From Domibacillus tundrae (GTDB taxonomy: Bacteria > Bacillota > Bacilli > Bacillales > Domibacillaceae), in NCBI RefSeq assembly GCF_000970675.1, contig NZ_LAJA01000004.1, positions 124,001-188,000 of the forward strand: 64,000 nt of DNA, given 5' to 3'. The notes beneath the pieces are model-generated. The model saw only the letters and a program-made list of their open reading frames with translations. It did no database searches and had not been told where the DNA came from. Both the position numbers and the translations under genes were made by a program. This document shows positions 39,203 to 48,235 of this stretch, piece by piece; the stretch's first letter is position 1, and the number at the start of each line of letters is the position of its first letter.

Positions 39203-39607
39203 TTAATTAATGTTACCATCCCAAAACTCATTTAGGTGGTTCCACCACTTTAACGAATCATTCTTTAAAAACTGCTTAAAGGCCTCCATATCCATTTCAT
39301 TATCAAGTAATTTATTTTGCATATCCTCCAACAATCCAATTGTAGCTGCTTCTCGAACAGCATCATCACCATTTGTATGCAGTAATTCAATGACATTAAA
39401 CACGGCTGGAAACTCATTTGTTTGGTTTTGTTTATATAAAACTACAATATGGTTAGAGAAATCAGCTAGGTCGATATAAAGTAAATGTACTTCTCCAGGT
39501 ACATAACTATTGTGAATATAATGATCCCATCGAGCTTGATAGGAAGGACACCATTTAAGAAGGAGTGACATCACTGGAGTTAGTAAGGTTTGTACTTTAA
39601 TACCCAC
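39203..39607 (-). CDS. Hypothetical protein, possibly immunity-like, start uncertain
   Basis: A 134-residue acidic protein ending LKNDSLKWWNHLNEFWDG. The segment ELLHTNGDDAVREAATIGLLEDMQN followed by a Trp-rich end recalls small immunity-type families (DUF7674-like by memory). The GTG at 39,607 has no ribosome site, and the frame opens only a few codons further upstream, so the 5' end may be lost. No toxin gene is adjacent. Confidence 0.5.
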   Translation of the reverse strand: MGIKVQTLLTPVMSLLLKWCPSYQARWDHYIHNSYVPGEVHLLYIDLADFSNHIVVLYKQNQTNEFPAVFNVIELLHTNGDDAVREAATIGLLEDMQNKLLDNEMDMEAFKQFLKNDSLKWWNHLNEFWDGNIN

Positions 39608-40095
39608 AAGAACAGGAGAGGGTGGATAGTAAGTTAACCATCATAACATGTCAAATCGGGTTTTGAATGAAAGCGTTCAAGATGTTTTTCGTGGAATCGT
39701 ATTAAATGCTAGGAGTTTTGGCGGTTGTATAATGTTGTGAGTTTATAACCGAACATCTCTAGTTTTTAAAATATGAAAGTAGAAAAGGATTGGAACATTA
39801 TCGCTTCAAGTCGGATGGATATGAGCGTGTAAAAGAGATTTGTCGCATTCAGCATAGTGAATAGTTATTACAGCCGCCTCAAATGCTGGATTGACCGATT
39901 CAATAGCGTGGCAACCAAGTATCTCGACCATTATTTGAGTTGGTTCCAATTTCTTGATGGCATTAGCATCGAAACCACGGTGCGATTGTGAGTAAAATGA
40001 TATAGATAGTTGTTTGTTCTCAACCTATGATACACTGATGTTATCAGAATTTTCCAGATTGGAACCTGCATTACTCAAGAAAAGGAGGTGCATAT
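39608..40095. other. Debris between the immunity-like gene and the phosphotransferase
   Basis: Apart from an IS1595-type C-terminal remnant (39,857-39,991) nothing coding is seen. The last 15 bases hold the AAAAGGAGG site of the following gene. Confidence 0.5.
39857..39991 (+). pseudogene. IS1595-type transposase, C-terminal remnant
   Basis: 45 codons read NSYYSRLKCWIDRFNSVATK followed by YLDHYLSWFQFLDG, the characteristic end of IS1595/IS1016-type transposases. No upstream part of the gene is left in frame. Confidence 0.7.
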
Positions 40096-40886
40096 ATGCC
40101 TAATCGTTCAAATGAGGAATTGTTAGCTGGTGGCAACGTCTCAGAAGTATATAGGTCAGGTAATACAGTTAGACGAGAATTAAAGCCAAATAGCATAAAA
40201 ATTCATGCACTGTTAAAACATCTTGATAACAAAGGATACGATTATGCCCCTAAATACCTTGGTATCGATGAAAAAGGAAGAGAAATTTTATCCTTCATCG
40301 AAGGAGAAGCTGGTAATTACCCTTTAAAAAAATATATGTGGTCAGATGATGTCTTACAGGAAATTGCGAAAATGCTCCGCCTCTATCATGATTCTGTAAG
40401 CGACTTTTCATTTGATGAAAGTTGGCAATCATTAGATAATACCCCACAACCTGCGGAGGTATTATGCCATAACGACTTTGCAATATACAACATTGTTTTT
40501 CACGCTGAAAGCCCAGTAGGTGTTATTGATTTTGATGTAGCTGCACCTGGCCCACGACTTTGGGACATAGCTTATACTCTTTACCTTGTGTTCCATTAAG
40601 TAGATTTTATCTTAATGAAACAGGTGAAAAAGTTTTTTATGATTCATTTCAAGATACTTACCGTATTAAAAACAGAGTTAAACTGTTTTTTGATTCTTAC
40701 GGTCAAGGGTTTGCAGAAAATTATATAGAAATGGTGTTGCTGCGACTAGAAGGATTATGTAAAACAATTATAAGAAGAGCGAGTGAAGGTGATCTTGCTT
40801 TTCAAAAGATGATAAATGAAGGTCATCTTGAACATTATCAAAATGATATTAAATTCATTTCTGAGCATAGGAATGACTGGATTTAA
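40096..40886 (+). pseudogene. Aminoglycoside-phosphotransferase-family kinase, frameshifted
   Basis: APH-fold phosphotransferase. The first 160 codons include the catalytic loop CHNDFAIYNIVF and the metal motif GVIDFD, then WDIAYTLY. Immediately after, near 40,582, the frame must change by one base to continue with CVPLSRFYLNETGEK and a normal C-terminal helical half to 40,886. AAAAGGAGGTG precedes the start. A single lost base explains the break; a sequencing error cannot be excluded. Substrate unknown, and the active-site half is separated from its C-terminal support. Confidence 0.85.
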
Positions 40887-40924
40887 ATCTTTCTACCATT
40901 AAAAAGGGCTTTAATGGTAGAGGG

Positions 40925-40960
40925 AAGGGAACTTCCAAACAAGGAAGTTCCCTTAATTTT
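40925..40960 (+). terminator. Hairpin after the phosphotransferase
   Basis: Perfect 12-bp stem AAGGGAACTTCC/GGAAGTTCCCTT (40,925-40,936 with 40,943-40,954), weak T tail. Confidence 0.65.
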
Positions 40961-41150
40961 GTTCTAAAATCAACAATATTATTTAACATAGCCTTTATTT
41001 TAAAAAAACTCATGAAACAAAAATTCCAACGGAAAACTGGAGTTTTAGGAACACGATTTATGGAATAAAGCAAGATTTAGTATTGCATTTTTCTATTGTA
41101 AAAAACAAAAAGACTGCAGGCAATCTCGAATTCATTCGAGTTTGTCTACA

Positions 41151-41182
41151 GTCTGAAGCCGAGAAAAAACTCGGCTTCAGAC
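41151..41182. terminator. Strong inverted repeat
   Basis: 13-bp perfect stem GTCTGAAGCCGAG/CTCGGCTTCAGAC. It is followed by CAGACTGTTGAGAAA, also found at 28,571-28,585, and then a T7 run at 41,213. Confidence 0.6.
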
Positions 41183-41237
41183 TGTTGAGAAAATCTTGGC
41201 AGTTTTTTTATGTTCATCAATTTTATCCATTCATTTT

Positions 41238-41936
41238 TTAATACCGATTGTCGTTTTTATGGTCTATATAGAGCGTATTATCTGGTTGAACTTCAGCATA
41301 AAAGACGTCTGAAATGGTTTTAATTCCTGCTTGCATTAGTTGCTTATTTAACCACTCTGTGTCAAGGTTAAGCTTTTCCAAATTGCTTGTGTTAATCACT
41401 CCATCTGATACTACTCCTGTTATTGTGGGCAAAAGTTTCTTTTGCGAATTTACAATATTCATGTCACCTGTTGTGACGAGTTGTTTATGGTCTTTTTTCA
41501 TAATGGACAATTTACCATTAATTTCAAAAATAGCATATTCGACTTCCTTAATTGAAAAAATATTTTTTTGTCTCAGTAATGCTGTTAGCGCATCTACATC
41601 CAAACTAACCTTGCGAAGTGGTTTTTCCATTATCTTGCCGTTTTTGATCACAACAAGGGGTTCCCCCTCGATGACTTTTCGTACTTTTTTCGATTTTATG
41701 ACAATCCGTCCCGATAAGAGCGTTAATAAACTCCATCCAATTAATGAGATAATCCCATTCAGAATGCTTAAATGTTGATTGAAAGCAAGATTTCCCGCTA
41801 TAGAACCGATCGCAATGGCAGAAGCAAAGTTGAAGAACGTCATTTCTGAAATCTCTTTTCTTTCCATAATCCTCGTTAGGCTTAATAAAATGAGAAATGA
41901 CAAAAACGTTCTAATGATTATTTCTGTAACCCCCAA
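41238..41936 (-). CDS. DUF421/YetF-family membrane protein
   Basis: A 232-residue inner-membrane protein: three hydrophobic segments in the first 80 residues, then a soluble YetF domain containing EGEPLVVIKNGKI and the block SLDVDALTALLRQKNIFSI. The start is TTG at 41,936, six bases after GGAGGG. Members of this family occur in Bacillus (YkjA, YrbG, YetF) and the related YhcN/spore-membrane context has been proposed for some; the role here is unknown. Confidence 0.88.
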   Translation of the reverse strand: MGVTEIIIRTFLSFLILLSLTRIMERKEISEMTFFNFASAIAIGSIAGNLAFNQHLSILNGIISLIGWSLLTLLSGRIVIKSKKVRKVIEGEPLVVIKNGKIMEKPLRKVSLDVDALTALLRQKNIFSIKEVEYAIFEINGKLSIMKKDHKQLVTTGDMNIVNSQKKLLPTITGVVSDGVINTSNLEKLNLDTEWLNKQLMQAGIKTISDVFYAEVQPDNTLYIDHKNDNRY

Positions 41937-42371
41937 TTCTATCCCTCCTTTTTACTATATTGTTTCCTTCAACGGAAAAAATACTTACTCGAAAAAAGCC
42001 GAGAAAAAATCTCGGCTTTTCTGCGTATATTAGCTATGTATGTGGAGTGCTAATAGTATTAAATTATACGTATTCAAAACTTTCCTGTCTGTTTGATATC
42101 ATTGGGGACACCGCCTGTATGTATTGAGTTCATTATAAACAAAAGAGTCAGGCACTCGATGGTTTCATTATCGAATGCCTGACTTAATTATTACTAAATA
42201 GACTTTTTCAGTGCCCTCGGTGTTTGCAGCCTCTTTTTCTAGAATATCTTGGGATCATCTTGTTCTCATCAATCTTTTTTCAAAACAAGTTCTTTTATTT
42301 ATCGATAAATTAACGTTTCCAGCAATACTTTGATTGAATTTTATGTTCACCCGATGCGTTTAAGCTGGTGA
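41937..42371. other. Intergenic region with two hairpins
   Basis: Contains AAAAGCCGAG/CTCGGCTTTT (41,994-42,020) and a long imperfect hairpin (42,147-42,183). No gene seen. Confidence 0.6.
42147..42183 (-). terminator. Hairpin downstream of tgl
   Basis: Outer stem GTCAGGCA/TGCCTGAC (42,147-42,183 ends) with inner TCGAT/ATCGA pairing. Confidence 0.5.
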
Positions 42372-43199
42372 TTAAAAATAGGACACATACCGATCAAATG
42401 GAATCGAGCTTTCATTATGCTGGACAACCATATGCTGAGGTTTATGAATCGAATAAACGGGCTGTGACATCGAAAGTTTTGCTAAATGCTTGAAAGATGG
42501 CCTCGCCACTACATTTGTCAGATAGGCTGGCTGATTTGACCCCGGCCTTCTCGTTTGGTTCAGCGCATGAATCATTTGTTCAGCTGTCCTTATTCCTAGC
42601 CCATGTCCGAAATACGTGCCATCCCCTAGAACAACAGCATTTTCGCCTCTCCAATAAGGAGTCTTCGGATCGAAGTCCGGATTATTAAAATAGACGACAT
42701 CCCCGGGCAAAAAATGCCTTGTATAAGCTGCTCTTACTCCGAGGTCAGGATCCGCGTGCCAGCTGTATAAATAGATGTTTTGAAATAATTGATTAAATAA
42801 GGATTCCCCTATTAGGTTTAGGACCGCATGATAATAGATAATGACCTTTGCCGCTGCACATTCAAACGCATACTGTGAACTGTTCTTGTAGATATCTCGA
42901 ATGGCGTCTGATGGTTTTACATCTTGCCGCAGCAGGAATCCACCGGTACGCGTCAAATTCCAGTATTGAGGGTTGCAGCGAGAATTCGCAAAGTCTGCAA
43001 ACCGTACATGGCTTTGATTCATGGTTCTTGCGCTCATTATGATGTTTTTTCGTAACGCAAGCTCAAACGATAGTTCACCTATGGATTGATACGAGTAAAC
43101 GGCTGTATCTTCATTCATCCGTTGAATGATTATCCTTTCAATGCTGCCAGACGGCCACATGTCACTTTGCTGAAAGGGCCTCCCCGATAGTTGAATCAT
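42372..43199 (-). CDS. tgl: Spore protein-glutamine gamma-glutamyltransferase
   Basis: Bacillus transglutaminase that cross-links coat proteins such as GerQ during spore maturation. The catalytic cysteine is C114 in YAFECAAAKVIIYYH. The blocks YSWHADPDLGV, PGDVVYFNNPDFDP and YWRGENAVVLGDG match the Tgl family. I chose the ATG at 43,199 (275 residues), seven bases after GAGG; ATGs at 43,202 and 43,220 are also in frame. Tgl is usually sigma-K controlled. The gene is far from its usual chromosomal neighbours and lies among mobile debris. Confidence 0.92.
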   Translation of the reverse strand: MIQLSGRPFQQSDMWPSGSIERIIIQRMNEDTAVYSYQSIGELSFELALRKNIIMSARTMNQSHVRFADFANSRCNPQYWNLTRTGGFLLRQDVKPSDAIRDIYKNSSQYAFECAAAKVIIYYHAVLNLIGESLFNQLFQNIYLYSWHADPDLGVRAAYTRHFLPGDVVYFNNPDFDPKTPYWRGENAVVLGDGTYFGHGLGIRTAEQMIHALNQTRRPGSNQPAYLTNVVARPSFKHLAKLSMSQPVYSIHKPQHMVVQHNESSIPFDRYVSYF

Positions 43200-44145
43200 C
43201 ATATACCTCTTTTCAAGCATTAATTTGCATTATTACTTAGCATATTCAAGCATCGTTTTAAGGTGTAGCTCTTCAAAATAAAAAAGCCCATCTTTTTTTG
43301 GGGTTAAACCCTGTTCGGTTTCTCGAGGAACTTGTATTGTTAATTCTTATAGCTTCACAATTAGTTTAGAATGTTGCAGGAATAAAAACACCAGTTTCTT
43401 CAAAATGATACGAATTTTTTATAAACATCGCAACTTTATTTTAAAACCACAACGGCCACTTAATTTAGGAATTCGTGGAGCGAAAATTAACCGATGAGGC
43501 AGTCTTATATACCGTATGTATCACCATCAGAAAAGTGAAAGGGCAAATGCTGACACAGAGCCATGAAAGTGCCTTCCTATTTATTAGTAAAATATAAAGA
43601 ATCAAGTACATTGGTTTTCTAACGTAAAAAAATCGATTGCAGTGAAGACAGTCGTGTAAAAAGGGGGAATGACCTTTCTCTATTAGTAATAAGGACGGCC
43701 GCAACGTCTTGGATAGCCTGGGTCTACAACGACATTTCTTGTAATGGGTTGATAAATATGCCGTGGCACGTTGACAATGTGCTGCCGTCGTATCGATCTG
43801 GCCCAGCAGGCATATACAAACTTCCCACTCGTTTTGATGTTTGATACGTCACTCCAAATTTCATTCGCAACATCTCTAGTCCTTTTCTTTTTCTTTAGAA
43901 CAGTCTTATCATCGCCTTACTTTTCATTTTTAAATAAAAAAGGTGTTTTATTCTTTCCGGTAGGTCATTGCACGTAATATAAAGACCACGGAATCTATGA
44001 AGTGGAACCATAAACCGTCTATACAAAAAAGCGACCCTTGCACGGTGGGCGCTTGAATGGTTATCGGAGGGTTCATGTGGTCAACATGGCCACGTTGCTT
44101 TTAACTTCCATACGCTTAATTTATCGTGTGCTTTATATTAAAACA

Positions 44146-44182
44146 TTGGGAAATGGCTGCCTAGTGTGCAGCCATTTCCCAA
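44146..44182. repeat. Perfect 15-bp inverted repeat
   Basis: TTGGGAAATGGCTGC/GCAGCCATTTCCCAA with a seven-base loop. There is no T-run, so it is not a standard terminator. Confidence 0.7.
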
Positions 44183-44281
44183 CGGTAAACACAAATATAT
44201 GTGCATATAGCTTAATTTGCCCCGTCCTAGTCCCGAATTACAAGGAAGATCAGCTCGCTGTTCAAGAGATCAAAAAGGCTG

Positions 44282-44322
44282 CTAAAAATAAAACGGCCAT
44301 TACCTAAAAAGTAATGACCGTT
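44282..44322 (-). terminator. Terminator of the first YjcZ-type gene
   Basis: 12-bp stem with one mismatch (44,292-44,303 with 44,311-44,322), followed on the minus strand by TTTTATTTTT. Confidence 0.75.
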
Positions 44323-44352
44323 AACTGGCATTGTGGAGCGTAAACCAGAAAA

Positions 44353-44463
44353 TTAGTATCCTCCCCAAACTGTTGCTCCAATAATGATTAAAAGGATGAA
44401 TAAGACAACGACCAAAGCAAAGCCACTGCCGTAACCGCCGCCGTATCCTGCTACTGCACTCAT
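44353..44463 (-). CDS. YjcZ-type small sporulation peptide (first)
   Basis: A 36-residue peptide: a Gly/Tyr-rich N-terminus (MSAVAGYGGGYGSGF) followed by one membrane segment ([20 protein letters not shown]). This is the tiny_TM_bacill/YjcZ family found in Bacillus spores, of unknown mechanism. AAGGAGGTGG lies upstream. A sigma-K-like -10 stands 83 bases before the start. It is a tandem paralogue of the gene at 44,851-45,036. Confidence 0.88.
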   Translation of the reverse strand: MSAVAGYGGGYGSGFALVVVLFILLIIIGATVWGGY

Positions 44464-44850
44464 TAAATTTCCACCTCCTTACCAAAAAAGTAGTGAAGCA
44501 ATTGTATAAACCAACGTTTCTGAATTGATCTATTTAATAAGATATGAACAGAGAGGCGCATTGGATTAAGCAATTGTCTCTACTGATCATTTTTTTTTTT
44601 GCGAAAGAAATTAGTACAGCAGGAATGAAGGGAATCAAATCTTTTCATTTACTGTAAAATGACTGATATGCCAGCAATGCGTTGTGATTCCACAATGGAA
44701 ATCAACAGGCCGAAACCGAAGCAAGACGCAGATGCACGGCAAAGAGCGCCATTTCTAAGCGATTGAGAACTTCAGGGGGAAGCCGCTGAAATGGCGTCTG
44801 ATAGAAAGGTGAATAAAGAAGGTTGATATGGCGTTTCCAGTCATTTTAAA
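44464..44850. other. Promoter region and intergenic DNA between YjcZ-type genes
   Basis: About 120 bases upstream of the first peptide gene (44,490-44,610) are homologous to 45,070-45,185 upstream of the second. No other gene is seen. Confidence 0.65.
44538..44546 (-). promoter_or_regulatory. Sigma-K-like -10 element
   Basis: Minus strand CATATCTTA fits CATANNNTA and lies in the block conserved between both peptide genes. Confidence 0.5.
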
Positions 44851-45036
44851 TTAATAGCGGCCGCTCATTGTAGCGCCAATAATGATTAAAAGAATGAACA
44901 ACACTACGATCAGCGCAAAGCCTCTGCCACCGCCGCCGCGGACATAACCACCGCTGCAACCGCAACCGCACCCATAGCCATGACTGTAGCCGCCATAACC
45001 ACGGCCATAACCACCGTAACCACCGAAAAGTCCCAT
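44851..45036 (-). CDS. YjcZ-type small sporulation peptide (second, Gly/Tyr/Cys-rich)
   Basis: 61 residues: a long low-complexity head with [12 protein letters not shown] and a GCGCGC run, then the same membrane segment as its neighbour ([20 protein letters not shown]). The tail is nearly identical to the first peptide, the head is expanded, which points to tandem duplication followed by repeat growth. AAAGGAGGTG is seven bases upstream of the ATG at 45,036. The cysteines could cross-link in the spore; that is a guess. Confidence 0.9.
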   Translation of the reverse strand: MGLFGGYGGYGRGYGGYSHGYGCGCGCSGGYVRGGGGRGFALIVVLFILLIIIGATMSGRY

Positions 45037-45108
45037 ACCATTTCACCTCCTTTATGAAAAGATAGCGAGCAATTATATAAATCAACGTCTCTTAATTGAT
45101 CTATTCTA

Positions 45109-45117
45109 TAGGATATG
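45109..45117 (-). promoter_or_regulatory. Sigma-K-like -10 element
   Basis: Minus strand CATATCCTA, 81 bases before the second peptide gene, at the position equivalent to 44,538-44,546. Confidence 0.5.
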
Positions 45118-45964
45118 AACAAAAAAATATATTGGACTAAGCAATTGTCTCTACTGATAATCTTTTTTGTCAGAGAGAATAATAAGCTGCCTCGTTTCAT
45201 CGGAATCATGGGGTCTTGCCTCGACCGTTAAAAAAGCGAGGGGTGCGTCAATTTTCCGCAAATAAGTTTAAATCTGGGCGCTTTGTTTATGCAAAATTTT
45301 ATGAAGGCGTTTGGCTGTCCGTCGGAGATCCTCGCAGCAATTAGCGCCAGTAATCGCCACAAACGCAGTCATACCAATGGTTGAGGCTGCGTTGCATAAA
45401 CTGATACAAAAAATTGAATTGAACAGCAAAACCGAAGATGTTGAATTTGTAAATATGATTAAGAATTTAGTTATTAAAGATTTTTGTTTTTTTGATTCAC
45501 ACAACAAGAAAGGTTTAAGAGGCTGGAAAAAACAGATAAATAGCAGCGATTATTATAAGGATCATTTAGTATTTTCAAACCACCTGTTTGAAAATCAATT
45601 CCCATTATGTACTGTCCCCTGTTCAGATGAGATTTAGATTAATGTAATTTTAATCAGCGTTGTTTTCTCTTAGGCTGATTTTTCAAACTGTACAAACATC
45701 TTTTCATGAGAATAAAGTTAATTATCAACTCCGTGCCGTTTTTATTTACTTATTGGCATCCTCTTCATTACGGATAAACTTCGAGAAACTCTAAATAATA
45801 ATTGAAATAAACGCTGGATACATCTGATCTTCTGATAAAAGAATCCTTAAATCAACATGATTTCGTTACAAAAATAGAGTTTTTTACAAGAAGCAGAAAT
45901 AACGTACCTTGTCCATCTCCGTTGCTGATAGCTGATAAACCAAAACAGAGAGGGGAAAACATAT
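45118..45964. other. Intergenic region before the ggt pseudogene
   Basis: Contains a short piece reading MQNFMKAFGCPSEILAAISA (45,289 onward), which resembles the first residues of a class I methyltransferase, and one doubtful ORF (45,311-45,637). Otherwise nothing recognisable. Confidence 0.45.
45311..45637 (+). CDS. Doubtful ORF of unknown function
   Basis: Up to 108 residues; the part after 45,380 (MVEAALHKLIQKIELNSKTE...) has coding-like composition. No ribosome site is visible for any start. It may be a remnant. No family recognised. Confidence 0.25.
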   Translation: MAVRRRSSQQLAPVIATNAVIPMVEAALHKLIQKIELNSKTEDVEFVNMIKNLVIKDFCFFDSHNKKGLRGWKKQINSSDYYKDHLVFSNHLFENQFPLCTVPCSDEI

Positions 45965-47272
45965 ATGAGACCCATGAAGAGTCTTGTTTTAAGCGTTATT
46001 AGCTTTTCCATGATGATAACTCCTGCCTATGCCAGTGTCCCCGGCGTAGACCACACAATGAAGGAAGCAGCAACGAAAGGGATTGTCTCCGCTTCCCATC
46101 CTTTAGCTGCTGAAGCCGGAAGAAAAATACTTGAGCAAGGTGGAAATGCGATCGATGCATCTGCCGCTATTCAATCATTTTTAAATGTTACAGAGCCGAT
46201 GATGTCAGGGATTGGCGGAGGCGGTTTCATGATGATCTATATGAAAGAACGAAGAAAACTAATTAACCCTGAAAAAGCAACTGCTGTAGTGAAATAAGGA
46301 AATCTATGGAAATATGAAGAACAAGAAACTTCTTCCCAAGCGGCTGTAAAAGAAGAAAATCCGATTGGCCAAACCACCCACTTTTCCATCATGGATAAGT
46401 GGGGCAATATGGTTGCCTATACGACAACGATTGAGCAGGTTTTTGGATCTGGCATAATGGTACCCGGTTATGGGTTCATGTTGAACAATGAAATGACAGA
46501 CTTTGATGCTACACCAGGCGGCGTTAATCAAGTTGAACCGAGAAAACGGCCAAGAAGCAGCATGTCGCCCACTCTTCTCCTGAAAGATGGAAATCCATTT
46601 ATGGCGATTGGATCTCCAGGGGGACCAACGATTATCACATCTGTTGCTGAAACCATCATAAATGTGATTGATCACAATATGCCTATCCAAAAAGCGATTT
46701 TAACACCCCGCATCTATTCAGCGGGCTATCCAACGGTTAGATGGGAACCGGGAATTGATCAAAACACAAGATTAGAGCTCATGGCAAAAGGGCATGTTTT
46801 TGAAGAAAAAACAGAACACCTTGGCAATATTCAGGCGATTATTTATGATTATGAAAACGGAAAAATGTATGGCGGGGCAGATAATACCAGGGAAGGAACT
46901 GTTTTAGGTGTTGATGCTGTGAGGTATACATCCAAACAGGCTGAAAAAATAAAAGAAGAGAGAAAAGGGCCTTTTATTTTAAAAGTAAATAACGCTGTAT
47001 ATCCTTATACAGCCCAGCAAATGAAACTGATAAGAGGAAATCCGTATATTCAATCCGATAAATTACTGCTTGGCTTAGGGGTCATTGAAGCAAAAGATTT
47101 AATCTTTTATAAACCAAGCAGGGGTTCGTATCTCCCTGGTATCGAAGTCGCAAATTCATTAGGATATAAAGTTAACTGGGATGAAAAAGATAAAGTACTG
47201 CAGCTGGAAAAAGACTTGAATGACTATAATAATCCAAATGATGATGAAGACGGCGATATTATCACAAATTAA
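45965..47272 (+). pseudogene. ggt: Gamma-glutamyltranspeptidase with internal deletion and stop
   Basis: The first 110 codons give a signal peptide and the start of the large subunit (GGNAIDASAAI, GIGGGGFMM). A TAA at 46,295 follows, and the same frame then continues with the subunit junction, the autoprocessing Thr in GQTTHFSIMDKWGN, and the whole small subunit (MSPTLLLKDGNPFM, GSPGGPTIITS). About 230 residues of the large subunit are missing. After the small subunit there is a C-terminal extension (from about 46,975) resembling the copper amine oxidase N-terminal (stalk) domain, with an acidic tail. Not functional as it stands. Confidence 0.88.
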
Positions 47273-47390
47273 ATTTTTATATTATATAACTCAACTTTCG
47301 CACCTGGAAAATAAGGGCTATTCGCTGGCTGTACTAGGCTTACGGGCTATCATGTATGAGACTTGACTCATCATGAAACACGAAAAAAAT

Positions 47391-47439
47391 ACCTCTTCTG
47401 TGTGTAATTGTCGAGAAAACACTATCACACAGAAGAGGT
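47391..47439. repeat. 14-bp perfect inverted repeat, probable IS end
   Basis: ACCTCTTCTGTGTG/CACACAGAAGAGGT (47,391-47,404 with 47,426-47,439), located just before the transposase remnant that follows. Confidence 0.6.
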
Positions 47440-47489
47440 GCTCCCTATGTGATAGGCCCAAACAACCCATCTAATCAACCACTGCCGAA

Positions 47490-47853
47490 AGAATTGAACT
47501 CTGTTTTTTTCTGAGCTGGAGAGCCATAAGCATTTGCGCCAGGCCGGGATCACCAAATCCTTTGGCTTCAGCTGTGCTTATTTGTTTAAGCTCGTCTTTT
47601 GCCTGATTGTCCAGCAGAAAACTGGTTTTCTCTGCTGGAATCCAAGAAGGCTGGGCTGTTTCCAGCGAAGGATACGGTTTATCGCTTTCCCAGCCAGCCG
47701 ACCTTTAACTGGCGCCGCTTCTTGTTGCTTTTAAGCGCTGCGGCCATTCAAAAGGTGGCCCGTCTGATGAATCATGGTCGGCCTAAAGTGCTGATCATCG
47801 ATGATTCGGCTTACGATCGGAACCGCAGTAAAATAGAAGGAGATGGAGTGTGA
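47490..47853 (+). pseudogene. IS4-superfamily transposase, 5' remnant
   Basis: The pieces RQAGITKSFGFSCAYLFKLV and, after a frameshift near 47,620, NWFSLLESKKAG, KDTVYRF, FNWRRFLLLLSAAAI and VLIIDDSAYDRNRSK belong to the N-terminal half of a DDE transposase with the first catalytic Asp in IDDS. The catalytic C-terminal half is absent. Confidence 0.75.
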
Positions 47854-48235
47854 ACATCTTTTCACGTTCCATCTCCTTTATTTGTTCACTTTAAAAAGTT
47901 CAAGGAAGGTCTATTAAAGAAATGAACCTTTACTATAGTAGAAAACAAATAAAGGCAGCGTTCGCTAAATAAACGTAAAAATCTTTGACAATTAAATTCT
48001 TTTATTTTCATGTGAACGGACTATAAACTGACTTGAAATGTTCCTGATTATATATTTAGAGGCGTATTATCGTTATGAATTGACTGTAAAAAATAGATAA
48101 AAAGAATTCTATGACTTAGGATTTATAAAGTTATATATTTTGCAAAGGCAAGTACCAGAAAATTAAATAAAATACATCACGACCAGTGATTAACCATAAT
48201 TAGACAGACTTATCCTGTTATTCTGGTAGTCATAC
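47854..48235. other. AT-rich intergenic DNA
   Basis: No gene, repeat or promoter that I can support. Confidence 0.5.

Larger units (their letters stand above)
43221..44352. other. 1.1-kb stretch without a supported gene
   Basis: A frame without a start codon on the minus strand (about 43,683-43,883) reads DVANEIWSDVSNIKTSGKF and ends PITRNVVVDPGYPRRCGRP, which looks like a decayed coding piece of unknown origin. A perfect 15-bp hairpin lies at 44,146-44,182, and a terminator for the next gene at 44,282-44,322. The remainder shows nothing recognisable. Confidence 0.5.

Noticed and set aside
44038-44307. 89-residue plus-strand frame
   Set aside because: It runs through the perfect 15-bp hairpin and a terminator and lacks a ribosome site; only the last 25 codons look protein-like.
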